DNA of 64,000 nt. It comes from Clostridium aceticum. GTDB taxonomy: Bacteria > Bacillota > Clostridia > Peptostreptococcales > Natronincolaceae. The notes under the pieces were generated by a model. It ran no database searches. It was not told the DNA's origin and worked only from the letters and a program-made list of their open reading frames with translations. The DNA lies in contig NZ_CP009687.1 of the NCBI RefSeq assembly GCF_001042715.1, positions 4,021,418 to 4,085,417 of the forward strand, written 5' to 3'. The first letter of the stretch is position 1. Every line of letters starts with the position of its first letter. Below are positions 1 through 8,808 of the stretch, in pieces. A program made the position numbers and the translations under genes.

Positions 1-665
1 TTTTGGATGACTACTCTTTCCTGTTTGAATCTATCCTCGTTAGCTGCCAAAATATTTCCTAATGGCGCTAAAGTAGGTACCCATATGATATCTTTTTCAG
101 CCATAGCATCAACTTCTGCCGCCGACATCAAGTAGCCGTGCTCTATTGTATGGACCCCTGCCTTTATGGCTTTGCTTACCCCGTCTGGGCCATTGGCATG
201 TACCATAACAGGTAGATTGTAGGCCCTTGCTTGCTGCACCATGTATCTTAGCTCTTCTAAGGTAAAGGTGGTTTCTCCAACATCTCCATATTTTTGGAAG
301 TTTACCATACCTGTCAAGATAATTTTTAAATGATCTAGTTGGTGTTCTAAAAGAAGTTTAAACTCCCTTTTAAAATCCCCTAAATCCTCTATAGGTTTTC
401 CTAAAAAAGAACCATAATGCCCTTTTTTATATAGGCCATATATAGGAGACTTATAAATCATCCCTTCTTCTTCAGCAACTTCTCTAGCTAATTTAGAAGC
501 AAAAATTCTATCTCCACCGTCTCTTAAGATATAAATTCCACGCCTCTTATACTGCTGTAAAATTTCCCTTAACCAAGCTACTTTCTTCCCCCTATCGGCA
601 GCTTCCCATGTCTGTCTGTTATATAAGGGGTTCAAGGCTACATGTACATGTGCATCAATCAACAT
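1..665 (-). CDS. amidohydrolase family protein (N-terminal part, cut by window edge)
   Basis: The first about 221 residues of a metal-dependent hydrolase are encoded, and the C-terminus lies outside the window. The protein opens MLIDAHVHV, the HxH metal-binding motif of the amidohydrolase superfamily. Further on it has VMVHANG and TIEHGYLM, which fit the later metal-binding histidines of imidazolonepropionase-like or prolidase-like members. There is no signal peptide, so it is probably cytoplasmic. The start is the first ATG before the HxH motif; a weak AGGT lies upstream. Substrate cannot be told from this part. Directly upstream lie two intergenic repeats, so its promoter is probably in or beyond them. 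Confidence 0.7.
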   Translation of the reverse strand, partial: MLIDAHVHVALNPLYNRQTWEAADRGKKVAWLREILQQYKRRGIYILRDGGDRIFASKLAREVAEEEGMIYKSPIYGLYKKGHYGSFLGKPIEDLGDFKREFKLLLEHQLDHLKIILTGMVNFQKYGDVGETTFTLEELRYMVQQARAYNLPVMVHANGPDGVSKAIKAGVHTIEHGYLMSAAEVDAMAEKDIIWVPTLAPLGNILAANEDRFKQERVVIQ

Positions 666-711
666 TGCAGTACCTACTTTCTTTGTTTTTGTAGAAGTTT
701 TTAGATAGTTA

Positions 712-833
712 TAGCATTATAGATATGCGCTTCTAAAGTTAAATTTTAATATACACGGTCTACGGTTTCGCCTCAAAACCGCAGGCTGCAAATGTAGCCC
801 TTAGTATATTAAAATTTAGGGGCGCACATCTAT
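712..833. repeat. family B inverted repeat, copy 1
   Basis: Inner arms AAATTTTAATATA (741-753) and TATATTAAAATTT (805-817) are a perfect 13-bp inverted repeat. Outer arms around 713-733 and 820-837 also pair imperfectly (TATAGAT.TGCGC type). The centre holds CAAATGTAGCCCTTA, which recurs at 50.4 kb and in a fragment at 32.75 kb. It has no coding capacity and abuts a family A element. Confidence 0.7.
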
Positions 834-994
834 AGCGTTAACTTAATCCATAATTTGTCATCCTGAGGGGAGCAAAGTGGAGTCGAAGGATCTTAGTATT
901 AGCAGAACTCTTCGTTATTCCAAGATCCTTCGTTATGCTCAGGATGACAGTTCCAGAGAATTTTGGCAATAATTGTGTTAAGTTAACGCCTATA
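833..994. repeat. family A MITE-like inverted repeat, copy 1 (full length)
   Basis: Ends TATAGCGTTAACTTAA and TTAAGTTAACGCCTATA are inverted. Inside, GTCATCCTGAG and CTCAGGATGAC form a second inverted pair around GAAGGATCT/AGATCCTTC. At about 160 bp it is one of the two most complete copies of a family found about ten times in this window. It lies between the amidohydrolase and gcvPB. Confidence 0.85.
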
Positions 995-1053
995 ATAGTT
1001 ATACAAAAACAAATACGACAGCGAGAAGATAAATCCTTCTAAAACTTTTGCTG

Positions 1054-2517
1054 CTATTCCTTACTTCTTTCCCACTTTACTGTAAGATTCTTAGCTGCCT
1101 TTGTTTCATCGATCCTTCTTACAGGTGTATGATAAGGTGCATTTTTTAATAGTTCTGGGTTTTCCTCTGCTTCTTGAGCAATTTTGATCATAACCTCTAT
1201 AAACTCATCCATGGTTTCTAAGCTTTCTGTTTCTGTAGGCTCTACCATGATAGCTTCTTTTATGATTAAAGGAAAATAGATGGTTGGAGGATGATAGCCG
1301 TAGTCCAGCATCCGTTTTGCAATATCCATCGTTGAAGTTTCTTTTGCGTTTTTTGCAATGCCTCCCAAGACAAATTCGTGTTTACATACTTGCTCTATAG
1401 GTAAGTGATAATACTCTTTTAATTTGTGCATCATATAGTTTGCATTCACCACTGCTCTTTGACTTACTTCTTTTAGACCAGCAGCACCCATCGTCAGTAT
1501 ATAGGCATAGGCCCTAATCATGATGCCAAAGTGACCATAAAAGTTCTTCATTTTACCAATACTGTGGGGACGATCATAGTCCAATAAGTAATCATTCCCT
1601 CTCTTTTCTACAACCGGCACTGGGAGATATTTTGCTAACTTGCTTTTTACTCCTACTGGGCCGCTGCCTGGACCTCCTCCTCCATGAGGAGTGGAAAAGG
1701 TTTTATGCAAGTTAAAATGCATTACATCAAAGCCCATATCTCCTGGTCTTGTCATTCCCATAATAGCATTCATATTAGCACCATCGTAATACAATAGTCC
1801 TCCAGCTGCATGAACTAAATCTGCAATTTCTCTTATCTTTTCTTCAAAAAGACCTAGTGTACTAGGATTTGTTAGCATAAGACCCGCCACTTCATCATCT
1901 AAAGCTTCCTTTAAGCTTTCTATATCTACTGCTCCATTTTTATCTGATTTAATTTCTACAATCTTCAAACCTGCTACTGCTGCAGTGGCTGGATTGGTTC
2001 CATGGGCTGAATCAGGAACAATGATCTTTGTCCTCTTATTCTCTCCCCGATCCTTATGATAGGCTTTTATCATCATCAAGCCCGTCAACTCTCCATGGGC
2101 ACCGGCCGCTGGCTGTAAAGTAACCTTATCCATACCAGATATTTCTGATAACATTTCATCTAATCCATACATCATCTCCAAAGCACCTTGAGCTGTTTCT
2201 TGGGGCTGATAGGGATGTAGTCCTGTAAAACCACCTAAAGAGGCCATATCTTCGTTAATCTTAGGGTTATATTTCATAGTGCAGGAACCCAAAGGATAAA
2301 AACCTGTATCCACACCGTAGTTTTTATTGGACAATTGTGTAAAATGTCTTACCACCTGTAGTTCACTAACTTCCGGCAAATCAACTTCTTCATCTCTTAA
2401 GAACGCTTTAGGAATTATCTCTTCTAAAACTTCCTCCTCCACATCGCACTTTGGAAGACTATAGGCGGTTCTAGCTTCCTTTGAAACTTCAAAAATTAAT
2501 TTATCATAAGCCTGCAT
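1054..2517 (-). CDS. gcvPB: glycine dehydrogenase (decarboxylating) subunit 2, P-protein beta part
   Basis: This is the PLP-binding half of the split glycine decarboxylase (P-protein) of the glycine cleavage system. It takes CO2 from glycine and passes the aminomethyl group to lipoyl-GcvH. The PLP lysine is Lys272 in [15 protein letters not shown], followed by the glycine-rich loop typical of GcvPB. Length 487 aa is normal for the split form. Its ATG directly follows the gcvPA stop (TAAATG), so the two are translationally coupled. No gcvT or gcvH is adjacent, so those partners must be elsewhere. Expression is set by the glycine riboswitch upstream of gcvPA. Confidence 0.96.
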   Translation of the reverse strand: MQAYDKLIFEVSKEARTAYSLPKCDVEEEVLEEIIPKAFLRDEEVDLPEVSELQVVRHFTQLSNKNYGVDTGFYPLGSCTMKYNPKINEDMASLGGFTGLHPYQPQETAQGALEMMYGLDEMLSEISGMDKVTLQPAAGAHGELTGLMMIKAYHKDRGENKRTKIIVPDSAHGTNPATAAVAGLKIVEIKSDKNGAVDIESLKEALDDEVAGLMLTNPSTLGLFEEKIREIADLVHAAGGLLYYDGANMNAIMGMTRPGDMGFDVMHFNLHKTFSTPHGGGGPGSGPVGVKSKLAKYLPVPVVEKRGNDYLLDYDRPHSIGKMKNFYGHFGIMIRAYAYILTMGAAGLKEVSQRAVVNANYMMHKLKEYYHLPIEQVCKHEFVLGGIAKNAKETSTMDIAKRMLDYGYHPPTIYFPLIIKEAIMVEPTETESLETMDEFIEVMIKIAQEAEENPELLKNAPYHTPVRRIDETKAAKNLTVKWERSKE

Positions 2518-3858
2518 TTATAACACCTCCAATATTTCAACTAATTTATCTATTTCTTCCTTCGTTCTTTTCTCCGTTACGCAGAACAGCAAGGCGTTTT
2601 TCAGCTGAGGATAGTCTTGATCCAAGGCATATCCTCCTAGTATTCCATGCTTCATTAGTTCTTGATTGACTTTTGTACTACTTATTTCGCTGCTTACTGC
2701 AAATTCTTTAAAGAAGGGTTGATTAAATAATGGTTTGAATTTACCACTTTTTGTTATTTGTTTTAATGCATAGTGGGATTTTTGTGTACTCTGCATTGCT
2801 ACTTCCTTTAGCCCTTTTTTTCCCATCGTTACTAAGTAAATGGTAGCGATCAAAGCATTTAATCCTTGATTAGAACAAATGTTAGAAGTAGCTTTGTATC
2901 TGCGAATATGTTGTTCCCTTGCCTGTAATGTAAGAACAAAAGCTCTTTTTCCATCTACATCTTCAGATTGCCCGACGATTCTTCCAGGTATTTTTCTTAC
3001 CAGTTTAGATGTAGTGGCTAAAAATCCTAGATATGGCCCACCAAAGTTTAGAGGGTTTCCTAAAGATTGTCCTTCCCCCACAACAATATCTGCTCCCAGT
3101 TCTCCAGGGCTTTTTAATATACCTAAAGAAATAGGATCTGCATAATGAATCAACATTGCCTTATTTTGATGAATGATTTTTTCCGCCTCTGCTAAATCTT
3201 CTATTGCTCCAAAAAAGTTTGGGCTCTGTAGAAGGACTGCGGCTGTGTCTGTATCTATCATAGACTTTAAGTGATCTATATCGGTAACACCTTCTGCCAT
3301 ATCTATCTCTACCATATTCACATCTCTAAACTTTATATAGGTATCCAGGACTTTCCTCACCTCAGGATGTACAGTCTTAGAAACCAACAATGTCTTTCTT
3401 TTTGTGTTTTCAACCGCCATCATGCCTGCTTCTAGAGCAGCAGTGGCACCATCGTACATAGAAGCATTGGTTATATCCATGCCTGTCAAATTGCAAATCA
3501 TTGTTTGATACTCAAATATGGCCTGTAGTGTGCCCTGACTAATCTCCGGTTGATAAGGGGTATAAGCTGTAAAAAATTCAGAACGCATCGCTAAGTGTTT
3601 TATAACAGAGGGAATATAGTGATCATAAGCACCTGCCCCTAAAAAGCAGGTAAAATCCTCTATGTTTTTATTTTTATTACTTAAGTATTTCATATGTTTT
3701 GTAAGCTCTATCTCAGACAAAGGGGCTGTTAGGTTTAACTCTCTTTCTAGCCTTAGCTCTTTAGGTATATCTTGAAATAAGTCTTCGATGGATTTTACCC
3801 CTATGCTTTGTAACATGCGGTTAATATCATTTTCTGTATTGGGTATATATCTGTGCAT
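2518..3858 (-). CDS. gcvPA: glycine dehydrogenase (decarboxylating) subunit 1, P-protein alpha part
   Basis: N-terminal half of the split P-protein, forming the heterotetramer with GcvPB. The protein opens [16 protein letters not shown], which matches how this family usually begins. The ATG at 3858 is therefore preferred over the one two codons earlier (3864), which sits too close to the AAGGAGAGG site. It has the fold-type I aminotransferase pattern without the PLP lysine, as expected for subunit 1. About 446 aa. First gene of the riboswitch-controlled transcript; its end is fused to the start of gcvPB with no gap. Confidence 0.95.
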   Translation of the reverse strand: MHRYIPNTENDINRMLQSIGVKSIEDLFQDIPKELRLERELNLTAPLSEIELTKHMKYLSNKNKNIEDFTCFLGAGAYDHYIPSVIKHLAMRSEFFTAYTPYQPEISQGTLQAIFEYQTMICNLTGMDITNASMYDGATAALEAGMMAVENTKRKTLLVSKTVHPEVRKVLDTYIKFRDVNMVEIDMAEGVTDIDHLKSMIDTDTAAVLLQSPNFFGAIEDLAEAEKIIHQNKAMLIHYADPISLGILKSPGELGADIVVGEGQSLGNPLNFGGPYLGFLATTSKLVRKIPGRIVGQSEDVDGKRAFVLTLQAREQHIRRYKATSNICSNQGLNALIATIYLVTMGKKGLKEVAMQSTQKSHYALKQITKSGKFKPLFNQPFFKEFAVSSEISSTKVNQELMKHGILGGYALDQDYPQLKNALLFCVTEKRTKEEIDKLVEILEVL

Positions 3859-3974
3859 TCTCATCCTCTCCTTACGATGAAGTTTTTATTTTTTTATAAT
3901 TTCATATGAATTATCAGCTACATCAATGTTTTTCTTTGCTTATTTTTAGAAACCAGATTTTCTTTTATGCAATA

Positions 3975-4026
3975 ACAAAAGAGGAGCATGATGACATACC
4001 AATAAAATATGTCATCATGCTCCTCT
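3975..4026 (-). terminator. attenuator terminator of the glycine riboswitch
   Basis: On the minus strand a 17-18-bp near-perfect stem (GAGGAGCATGATGACAT and its complement, 3981-4025) is followed by a T run (TTTTG). It begins directly after the second aptamer and lies before gcvPA, so it is the expression platform. Without glycine transcription would stop here. The direction (ON with glycine) is inferred from known gcv riboswitches. Confidence 0.9.
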
Positions 4027-4027
4027 G

Positions 4028-4209
4028 TCTTTTAGCCTGAGAGTTTTACATTCGTGAATGTGTTTCTCCTACGGCGCCGATTTTTCGGACTCTCCAGAGT
4101 TCCATCAAATAACGATCCTTTTGCCTGAAAGTTTCTATAAAAAGATGCCTCTTTTTATATTGCTTCTTCGGCTATCTACTGAAAGATATCTCTCGTTATT
4201 CTCATTTGG
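4028..4209 (-). promoter_or_regulatory. tandem glycine riboswitch
   Basis: Two consecutive aptamers are seen on the minus strand. The first has GAGAGATATC, GCCGAAGAAGC and AAACTTTCAGGCAAAAGGA. The second has CTGGAGAGTCCG, GGCGCCGTAGGAG and AAACTCTCAGGC. These are the hallmark elements of glycine-binding aptamers. The tandem order, short linker and following terminator fit the known class that controls glycine cleavage genes, here gcvPA-gcvPB. Confidence 0.93.
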
Positions 4210-4244
4210 TCTATATTTCTTTAGATAGAAAATATTATATTCCT

Positions 4245-4273
4245 ATTATATAGGTCTATAGCAAATTTTTCAA
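4245..4273 (-). promoter_or_regulatory. vegetative promoter of the gcvPA-gcvPB transcript
   Basis: TTGAAA (4268-4273) and a perfect TATAAT (4245-4250) are separated by 17 bp on the minus strand. Transcription would start near 4238, about 30 nt before the first glycine aptamer. Confidence 0.85.
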
Positions 4274-4387
4274 CAGTTAAATAGTTTTAAATTTTCTATT
4301 TATTTCTTTGTTATTGTTAAAGTATAGCAACGTCAAACTGTGTGGAAACTAATCTTGTTCATACTTTTGTCATTGTTATGAAAGTAG

Positions 4388-4462
4388 TACTTTGTCGTCC
4401 TGAAGGAGGTAACGACCGAAGGATCTTAAGATTCTTCGCTGTGCTCAGAATGACACTTTCGT
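4388..4462. repeat. family A core fragment without terminal repeats
   Basis: The inner palindrome of family A is recognisable (TTTGTCGTCCTGA, GAAGGATCTTA, GATTCTTCGC, CTCAGAATGACA) but no GTTAAC end is found on either side. It is probably a decayed copy. The gap 4274-4510 holds nothing else that can be recognised. Confidence 0.6.
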
Positions 4463-4510
4463 TTATCGTGGTGTGGGTAACACGTGTGAATTCTAAAGGT
4501 AGTGAAGAAT

Positions 4511-5680
4511 CTAGCTTTCACTAGAGAAATCTACTTGGTTTTTTTCAACTAATGCAATAAACTCTTCTACTAAGTAAGGGTCAAATTGAGAACCCTTACC
4601 TCTTTTTAACTCATACAAAACTTGTTCTCGTGTTAAGCTTTTTCTATATGCCCGGTTACTGGTCATGGCATCCCATGCATCCACGATACTAACAATTCGT
4701 GCTGGCAAAGGAATCTTCTGTTTCTGTAATCCCTCTGGATAACCACTACCATCATATCTCTCATGATGATATTTGATGATGTTTAAAACCTCTGTTTCAA
4801 GCTCCATGGGTTCTAATATTCTAAAACCTTTTAGGGGATGCTCTTTAATTAAGTTAAATTCATCATCGGTTAAAAAAGAGGGTTTATTTAAAATTGCATC
4901 CGCTATACCAATTTTTCCAATATCGTGCAATAGTGCTCCATAGTGCATCTTTTCTATCATATCTTCTGCCAGACCCAGGGTTTTAGAAAACATTACCGTA
5001 GTTTTGGCTACCCGTGAAGAATGATTTTGGGTATAGATATCTTTTGCATCAATAGCAGCTACTAGGCTGGCAATGGTTTTTAAATAGAACTCTTTCTTTC
5101 CCTGTTCGATTTTCACCCTAGTATTATCTAATAATAAAGCTGCCTGATGGGAATAGATTTTAAGATTTGTTAAATCCTGAGGAGAATAGCAGTTTGGATG
5201 GGTATCTTCCTCATCATGAAGGTGCATAACCACTGCATATCCTATCGTATTATAACTAACAACCAGAGGAATAATGATAAATGCTACTAGTCTTTTATCT
5301 AGTGCAGCAAATTTTTTAAAAACTTCATCTTTTTCATCGACTTCTACTATTTTATTTAATTCCTTCGTATTCATAAGCTCATTCAGTCTGCTAAATGCCC
5401 TTACCAGCTTTTCTGATATACACCCATTTACCTCCACTGTTTTTAGTTTACTGATACTAGGATCTGTTATGTACAAGCACCCTGCCTCACTATGGGTAAT
5501 TTCCATAGCTAGTTGCAAAGTACTTTTAATGGTAGTATCTAAATCATGTCCCTTAATTAAAATGTTTGTCATGTCTACTAAAAAAGATTGCTCCCGTAAT
5601 TTACTTTCTAATTTATCAATTCTCTCACGTAACATAGCCACTTCTTGTTCTTGCGTTATTTTACATAAAATACTGCCCAC
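4511..5680 (-). CDS. GAF domain-HD-GYP domain protein, probable cyclic-di-GMP phosphodiesterase
   Basis: The order is a short coiled-coil start, a GAF-like sensor (about residues 30-190), then an HD-GYP domain (about 200-380). The latter has NHSSRVAKTT, HDIGKIGI, HP..GFRIL, HHERYDGSGYP, IVDAWDAMT and NRAYRK. All family landmarks including HD and the GYP triad are present, so an active c-di-GMP hydrolase is likely. No membrane segment is seen. Start is uncertain: the GTG at 5680 overlaps the strong GGAGG site. The next ATG (codon 16, 5635) has no good site, and an ATT nine bases into the frame is perfectly spaced. A vegetative promoter lies at 5930-5958. Confidence 0.88.
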   Translation of the reverse strand: MGSILCKITQEQEVAMLRERIDKLESKLREQSFLVDMTNILIKGHDLDTTIKSTLQLAMEITHSEAGCLYITDPSISKLKTVEVNGCISEKLVRAFSRLNELMNTKELNKIVEVDEKDEVFKKFAALDKRLVAFIIIPLVVSYNTIGYAVVMHLHDEEDTHPNCYSPQDLTNLKIYSHQAALLLDNTRVKIEQGKKEFYLKTIASLVAAIDAKDIYTQNHSSRVAKTTVMFSKTLGLAEDMIEKMHYGALLHDIGKIGIADAILNKPSFLTDDEFNLIKEHPLKGFRILEPMELETEVLNIIKYHHERYDGSGYPEGLQKQKIPLPARIVSIVDAWDAMTSNRAYRKSLTREQVLYELKRGKGSQFDPYLVEEFIALVEKNQVDFSSES

Positions 5681-5755
5681 CTCCAGCTATTTTAGTCTGT
5701 TTTTTCTATCTCTCTGCTAACTTCGTGGTTTACTGAGAATAGTTTAAAACTTTTA

Positions 5756-5886
5756 TCATTGACGTTAACCTAAACCATAATTTGTCACCCCAGGAGGAAC
5801 AAAGCTTAGTTGAAGGATCTCATGAACTAACAAAAGGACAGTTCGACAGAATTTTTCAAATAATCTTATTTAAGTTAACGCTTATG
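5756..5886. repeat. family A inverted repeat, copy in the leader of the HD-GYP gene
   Basis: Left end GACGTTAACCTAA and right end TTAAGTTAACGCTTATGA are inverted. The right half of the inner palindrome has been lost. It lies between the promoter and the start codon of the HD-GYP gene, so it would be transcribed as part of the leader. Confidence 0.8.
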
Positions 5887-5929
5887 AAATTTTTATAGGA
5901 AGCACCGAGTGAGAAATGTTATCATTTCC

Positions 5930-5958
5930 ATATTATTCTATTTTATTTGTATTGTCAA
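5930..5958 (-). promoter_or_regulatory. promoter of the HD-GYP gene
   Basis: A perfect TTGACA (5953-5958) and TAATAT (5930-5935) are separated by 17 bp on the minus strand. This gives a leader of about 240 nt. The remaining gap up to 6023 shows nothing else. Confidence 0.75.
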
Positions 5959-6023
5959 CAAAATAACACAAAGTATCTTAAATAGTGATCCCAGCACCTT
6001 AGGCTGGAGATGGACTGACTTAT

Positions 6024-6626
6024 TTACTTATTCTGCAATTCAAGCAAGCACGTAAAGTTATCTTTTTCTAATGTATATACAATTCTATTGTTTCCACATA
6101 CATATGCAATTCCCTCATTGACTGCATCCAAGTTGATTTTCAGTAATTCTGATTTTTGTTTTGTCAGCTGCTCCATAGCTTTTGCTACCTTTTCTACATC
6201 AATCAGTTTTAGATTTGGCAGTAAGGCCCCTAGGCAAACCATATTGGCAATATTGGCATTACCTATCTGATTAGCAACATCAGTGGCAGGAATCTCAATG
6301 ATTTTTATATCTCCTCTGACATGATCTAACTTAGCTAGAGAAGTATTTACAACCAGTACACCTCCTGGCTTTATACGGGAAGCAAATTTGTCATAGGCTG
6401 GCTTGTTTAATAGGATAGCACAGTCAGCATAGTCGATAACAGGGGAATTAATCTCTTCATCGGATAGTATGACAGAACAGTTAGCAGTACCTCCCCGCAT
6501 TTCAGGTCCGTAGGAAGGAATCCAACAAATCTCCAAATTAGAGCCCATCCCTGCATAAGCCAGTACCTTACCTAAAAACATAACCCCTTGACCACCAAAT
6601 CCTGCGAGTATGATTTTATCCATCAT
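6024..6626 (-). CDS. 2-oxoacid:ferredoxin oxidoreductase, gamma subunit
   Basis: The 200-aa protein opens MMDKIILAGFGGQGVMFLGK, the hallmark of the gamma (POR_gamma) subunit, and has SYGPEMRGGTANCSV, also diagnostic. It forms one enzyme with the alpha, beta and ferredoxin subunits encoded just upstream. That enzyme oxidatively decarboxylates a 2-oxoacid to the acyl-CoA and reduces ferredoxin. Its ATG overlaps the beta-subunit stop (ATGA), showing translational coupling. It is the last gene of the operon; no clear terminator follows before 5960. The closest type is the branched-chain (VOR) or 2-oxoglutarate enzyme; substrate is inferred from the butyrate kinase upstream. Confidence 0.92.
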   Translation of the reverse strand: MMDKIILAGFGGQGVMFLGKVLAYAGMGSNLEICWIPSYGPEMRGGTANCSVILSDEEINSPVIDYADCAILLNKPAYDKFASRIKPGGVLVVNTSLAKLDHVRGDIKIIEIPATDVANQIGNANIANMVCLGALLPNLKLIDVEKVAKAMEQLTKQKSELLKINLDAVNEGIAYVCGNNRIVYTLEKDNFTCLLELQNK

Positions 6627-7375
6627 AAACCTTCAACCTCCTTTGTCATCTTTAACTCTCCCATTTGATACACTGGCATCATATTTTCCCTTAACCACTT
6701 TAAGCTGTCTGAGGGTGTCATACCCCAATTGGTTGGACAAGTTGATAAGACACTTACCAATGCAAAGCCTAATCCTGCCTGTTGTACCTTAAAGGCCTTT
6801 CTAATAGCCTTTTTCGTTTGGATAATATGTTTTGGCGAATCTACTGAAACAGAAGCTACATATACGGCCCCTTCAAGATTAGCAATAAGCTTTGGAAAGT
6901 CCATAGGCAAACCATCCGTCAGAGGGTTTCTCCCGTAGGGACTAGTAGATGTCCTCATTCCTTCTAATGTGGTGGGGGCCATCTGTCCTCCTGTCATACC
7001 GTAGATGGCATTGTTCACCATGATGGAAGTAATTTTTTCTCCCCTTGCTGCAGCATGGATAGCATGCTGTGTTCCTATGGCGGCAATATCACCATCTCCT
7101 TGGTAAGTAAAAACGGTTTTATCCGGCAGTGCCCGCTTCACACCTATTCCCACTGCTTGTGCTCTACCATGGGGAGCCCCTATAAAATCGCAGCTAAAGA
7201 AATCCTGACAGAAGCCTGCACACCCTACAGGGGAAATTCCTATTGTATCTTCAATAATATCTAACTCCTCCAGTACCTCTGCAATCAATCTCATAATAAT
7301 ACCATGGGTACAGCCTGGACAGAAGGAAAAAGCCACCTCGGTTAAGCCCTTTGTTCTAGTAAATACCTTTTCCAT
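6623..7375 (-). CDS. 2-oxoacid:ferredoxin oxidoreductase, beta subunit (thiamine-diphosphate binding)
   Basis: The 250-aa protein has CPGCTHGIIMRLI near the start and the thiamine-diphosphate motif GDGDIAAIGTQH, followed by NNAIYGMTGGQMAPTT. These are the standard beta-subunit features: cofactor site and a conserved cysteine near the iron-sulfur path. It sits between the alpha and gamma genes with a 2-bp gap and a 4-bp overlap respectively, one transcriptional and translational unit. In VOR-type enzymes this subunit is called VorA; the symbol is not given because naming differs between species. Confidence 0.93.
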   Translation of the reverse strand: MEKVFTRTKGLTEVAFSFCPGCTHGIIMRLIAEVLEELDIIEDTIGISPVGCAGFCQDFFSCDFIGAPHGRAQAVGIGVKRALPDKTVFTYQGDGDIAAIGTQHAIHAAARGEKITSIMVNNAIYGMTGGQMAPTTLEGMRTSTSPYGRNPLTDGLPMDFPKLIANLEGAVYVASVSVDSPKHIIQTKKAIRKAFKVQQAGLGFALVSVLSTCPTNWGMTPSDSLKWLRENMMPVYQMGELKMTKEVEGL

Positions 7376-7377
7376 TA

Positions 7378-8442
7378 CTACACCTCCCCTAATTCACCAA
7401 ATGTATCTTGTAAATAATCCAGTATTTCATGTTCTGTCGGCAGCATGCCTCCCTGCCTGCGATAAAGATGCACTGGCATTTTACACGCTACAGCAAGCTT
7501 AACATCTTCGATCATCTGTCCTGTATTTAACTCGACTGTTACGATTCCTTTTATCTTATCTATAAGGGGCAGAAAAGCGTTATTAGGAAACGGCCATAGG
7601 GTAATTGGGCGAATCAACCCTAGTTTTATTCCTTTTTTACGTGCATTTAGCACAGTACTCTTGCATATTCTTCCGGTTGTTCCGTAACTCACCAAAAGAT
7701 ACTCCGCATCCTCAGTATAAAAAGCCTCCCACCGCTGTTCCCGCTCTTCAATATTCTTATATTTTGCCTCCCACCTCTGATTGTTCATTTCACCGATTTC
7801 ATTGGTTAAAGAATAACTTGCTACAATACGTTTTTCTCTACCTTTGCAGCCTCCTACTGTCCAGCTTCTATCTAGCTCTGGCATCTTAGGCCTATCCTTT
7901 AAAATGATGGGTTCCATCGTCTGTCCTAAAAAACCATCGGACAAAATCAAAACTGGATTGCGATATTTGTCTGCTAAATCAAAGGCCTCCATAGTAAAAT
8001 CATAGAGCTCTTGGGCATTGGAGGGACCCAATACAATCAATCTATAATCCCCGTGACCACCGCCCTTTGTTGATTGGAAGTAATCAGATTGAGCTGGACC
8101 TAATCCCCCTAACCCTGGACCGCAACGGTTAACATTTACAATCACTATAGGAAGTTCTGCTGCTGCACTATAGGAAATTCCCTCTTGTTTTAAGCTAATT
8201 CCAGGGCTTGATGATGCCGTCATTACTCTAGACCCTGTAGCCGCAGCCCCATAGCACATACTAATAGCTGCAATTTCATCTTCTGCCTGCAATACTGTTC
8301 CCCCCTGCTGTGGCAAGTGTTTAGATAAATATTCTACCACCTCTGTTGAGGGTGTGATGGGATATCCGAAGAATAATCTACATCCCGAACGAATCGCAGC
8401 TTCTCCAATGATTTCATTGCCCTTCATGAGTATTCTTTCCAT
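7378..8442 (-). CDS. vorB: 3-methyl-2-oxobutanoate:ferredoxin oxidoreductase, alpha subunit (VorB type)
   Basis: The 354-aa protein opens with MKGNEIIGEAAIRSGC and GYPITPSTEVVEYLS, then has AEDEIAAISMCYGAAATG and ASSSPGISLKQEGISY. These match the alpha subunit of the branched-chain 2-oxoacid enzyme. With butyrate kinase in the same cluster the likely role is fermentative oxidation of valine, leucine and isoleucine skeletons to branched acids, giving reduced ferredoxin and ATP. A 2-oxoglutarate-specific enzyme cannot be ruled out by eye. The gap to the upstream ferredoxin gene is 31 bp; GGGAGAT precedes the ATG. Confidence 0.9.
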   Translation of the reverse strand: MERILMKGNEIIGEAAIRSGCRLFFGYPITPSTEVVEYLSKHLPQQGGTVLQAEDEIAAISMCYGAAATGSRVMTASSSPGISLKQEGISYSAAAELPIVIVNVNRCGPGLGGLGPAQSDYFQSTKGGGHGDYRLIVLGPSNAQELYDFTMEAFDLADKYRNPVLILSDGFLGQTMEPIILKDRPKMPELDRSWTVGGCKGREKRIVASYSLTNEIGEMNNQRWEAKYKNIEEREQRWEAFYTEDAEYLLVSYGTTGRICKSTVLNARKKGIKLGLIRPITLWPFPNNAFLPLIDKIKGIVTVELNTGQMIEDVKLAVACKMPVHLYRRQGGMLPTEHEILDYLQDTFGELGEV

Positions 8443-8473
8443 AGCTGATTTTATCTCCCTTCTTAATATATCT

Positions 8474-8677
8474 CTACTTATAGACCTCTATCGCTACGTC
8501 AGGACAAACCATACCACATAGGGCACACCCTGTACATTTATCTTGATCCTTACAAATCACTGTGAAATATCCTTTTTGATTGCTTTTATCTCCAATCTCT
8601 AAGAGTTTTTTAGGACAGACATCAATACAAAGACCACAGCTTTTACAATACTTCTCCAATATACTCACCTTTGCCAC
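8474..8677 (-). CDS. 4Fe-4S ferredoxin-type delta subunit of the 2-oxoacid oxidoreductase
   Basis: The 67-aa protein has two cluster motifs, CKSCGLCIDVCPKK and CTGCALCGMVCPD, each able to hold one [4Fe-4S] cluster. It is the electron-exit subunit of the oxidoreductase and the first gene of the four-gene unit. It starts with GTG, supported by AAAGGAGG seven bases upstream. A family A repeat fills most of the gap to the butyrate kinase gene. Confidence 0.93.
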   Translation of the reverse strand: MAKVSILEKYCKSCGLCIDVCPKKLLEIGDKSNQKGYFTVICKDQDKCTGCALCGMVCPDVAIEVYK

Positions 8678-8703
8678 AGCAATCCCTCCTTTAATTACTA
8701 GCT

Positions 8704-8804
8704 TATAGACGTTAAACTAAGCTAATTATCTCTATCAACCCTTTCAATTTGTCATCCTGAGGATGTTGAAGGATGACAAATTATGGCCTAAGTTTACGCT
8801 AATG
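8704..8804. repeat. family A inverted repeat, short copy
   Basis: Ends TAGACGTTAAACTAAGC and TAAGTTTACGCTAATG are inverted, and the centre is TTTGTCATCCTGAGG...GGATGACAAATTATGG. Only about 100 bp remain. It separates buk from the oxidoreductase genes and could lower read-through between them. Confidence 0.75.
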
Positions 8805-8808
8805 CTTA

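Noticed and set aside
4342..4524. 60-aa plus-strand frame between the glycine riboswitch and the HD-GYP gene
   Set aside because: It is made largely of a family A repeat core and lacks a ribosome site.
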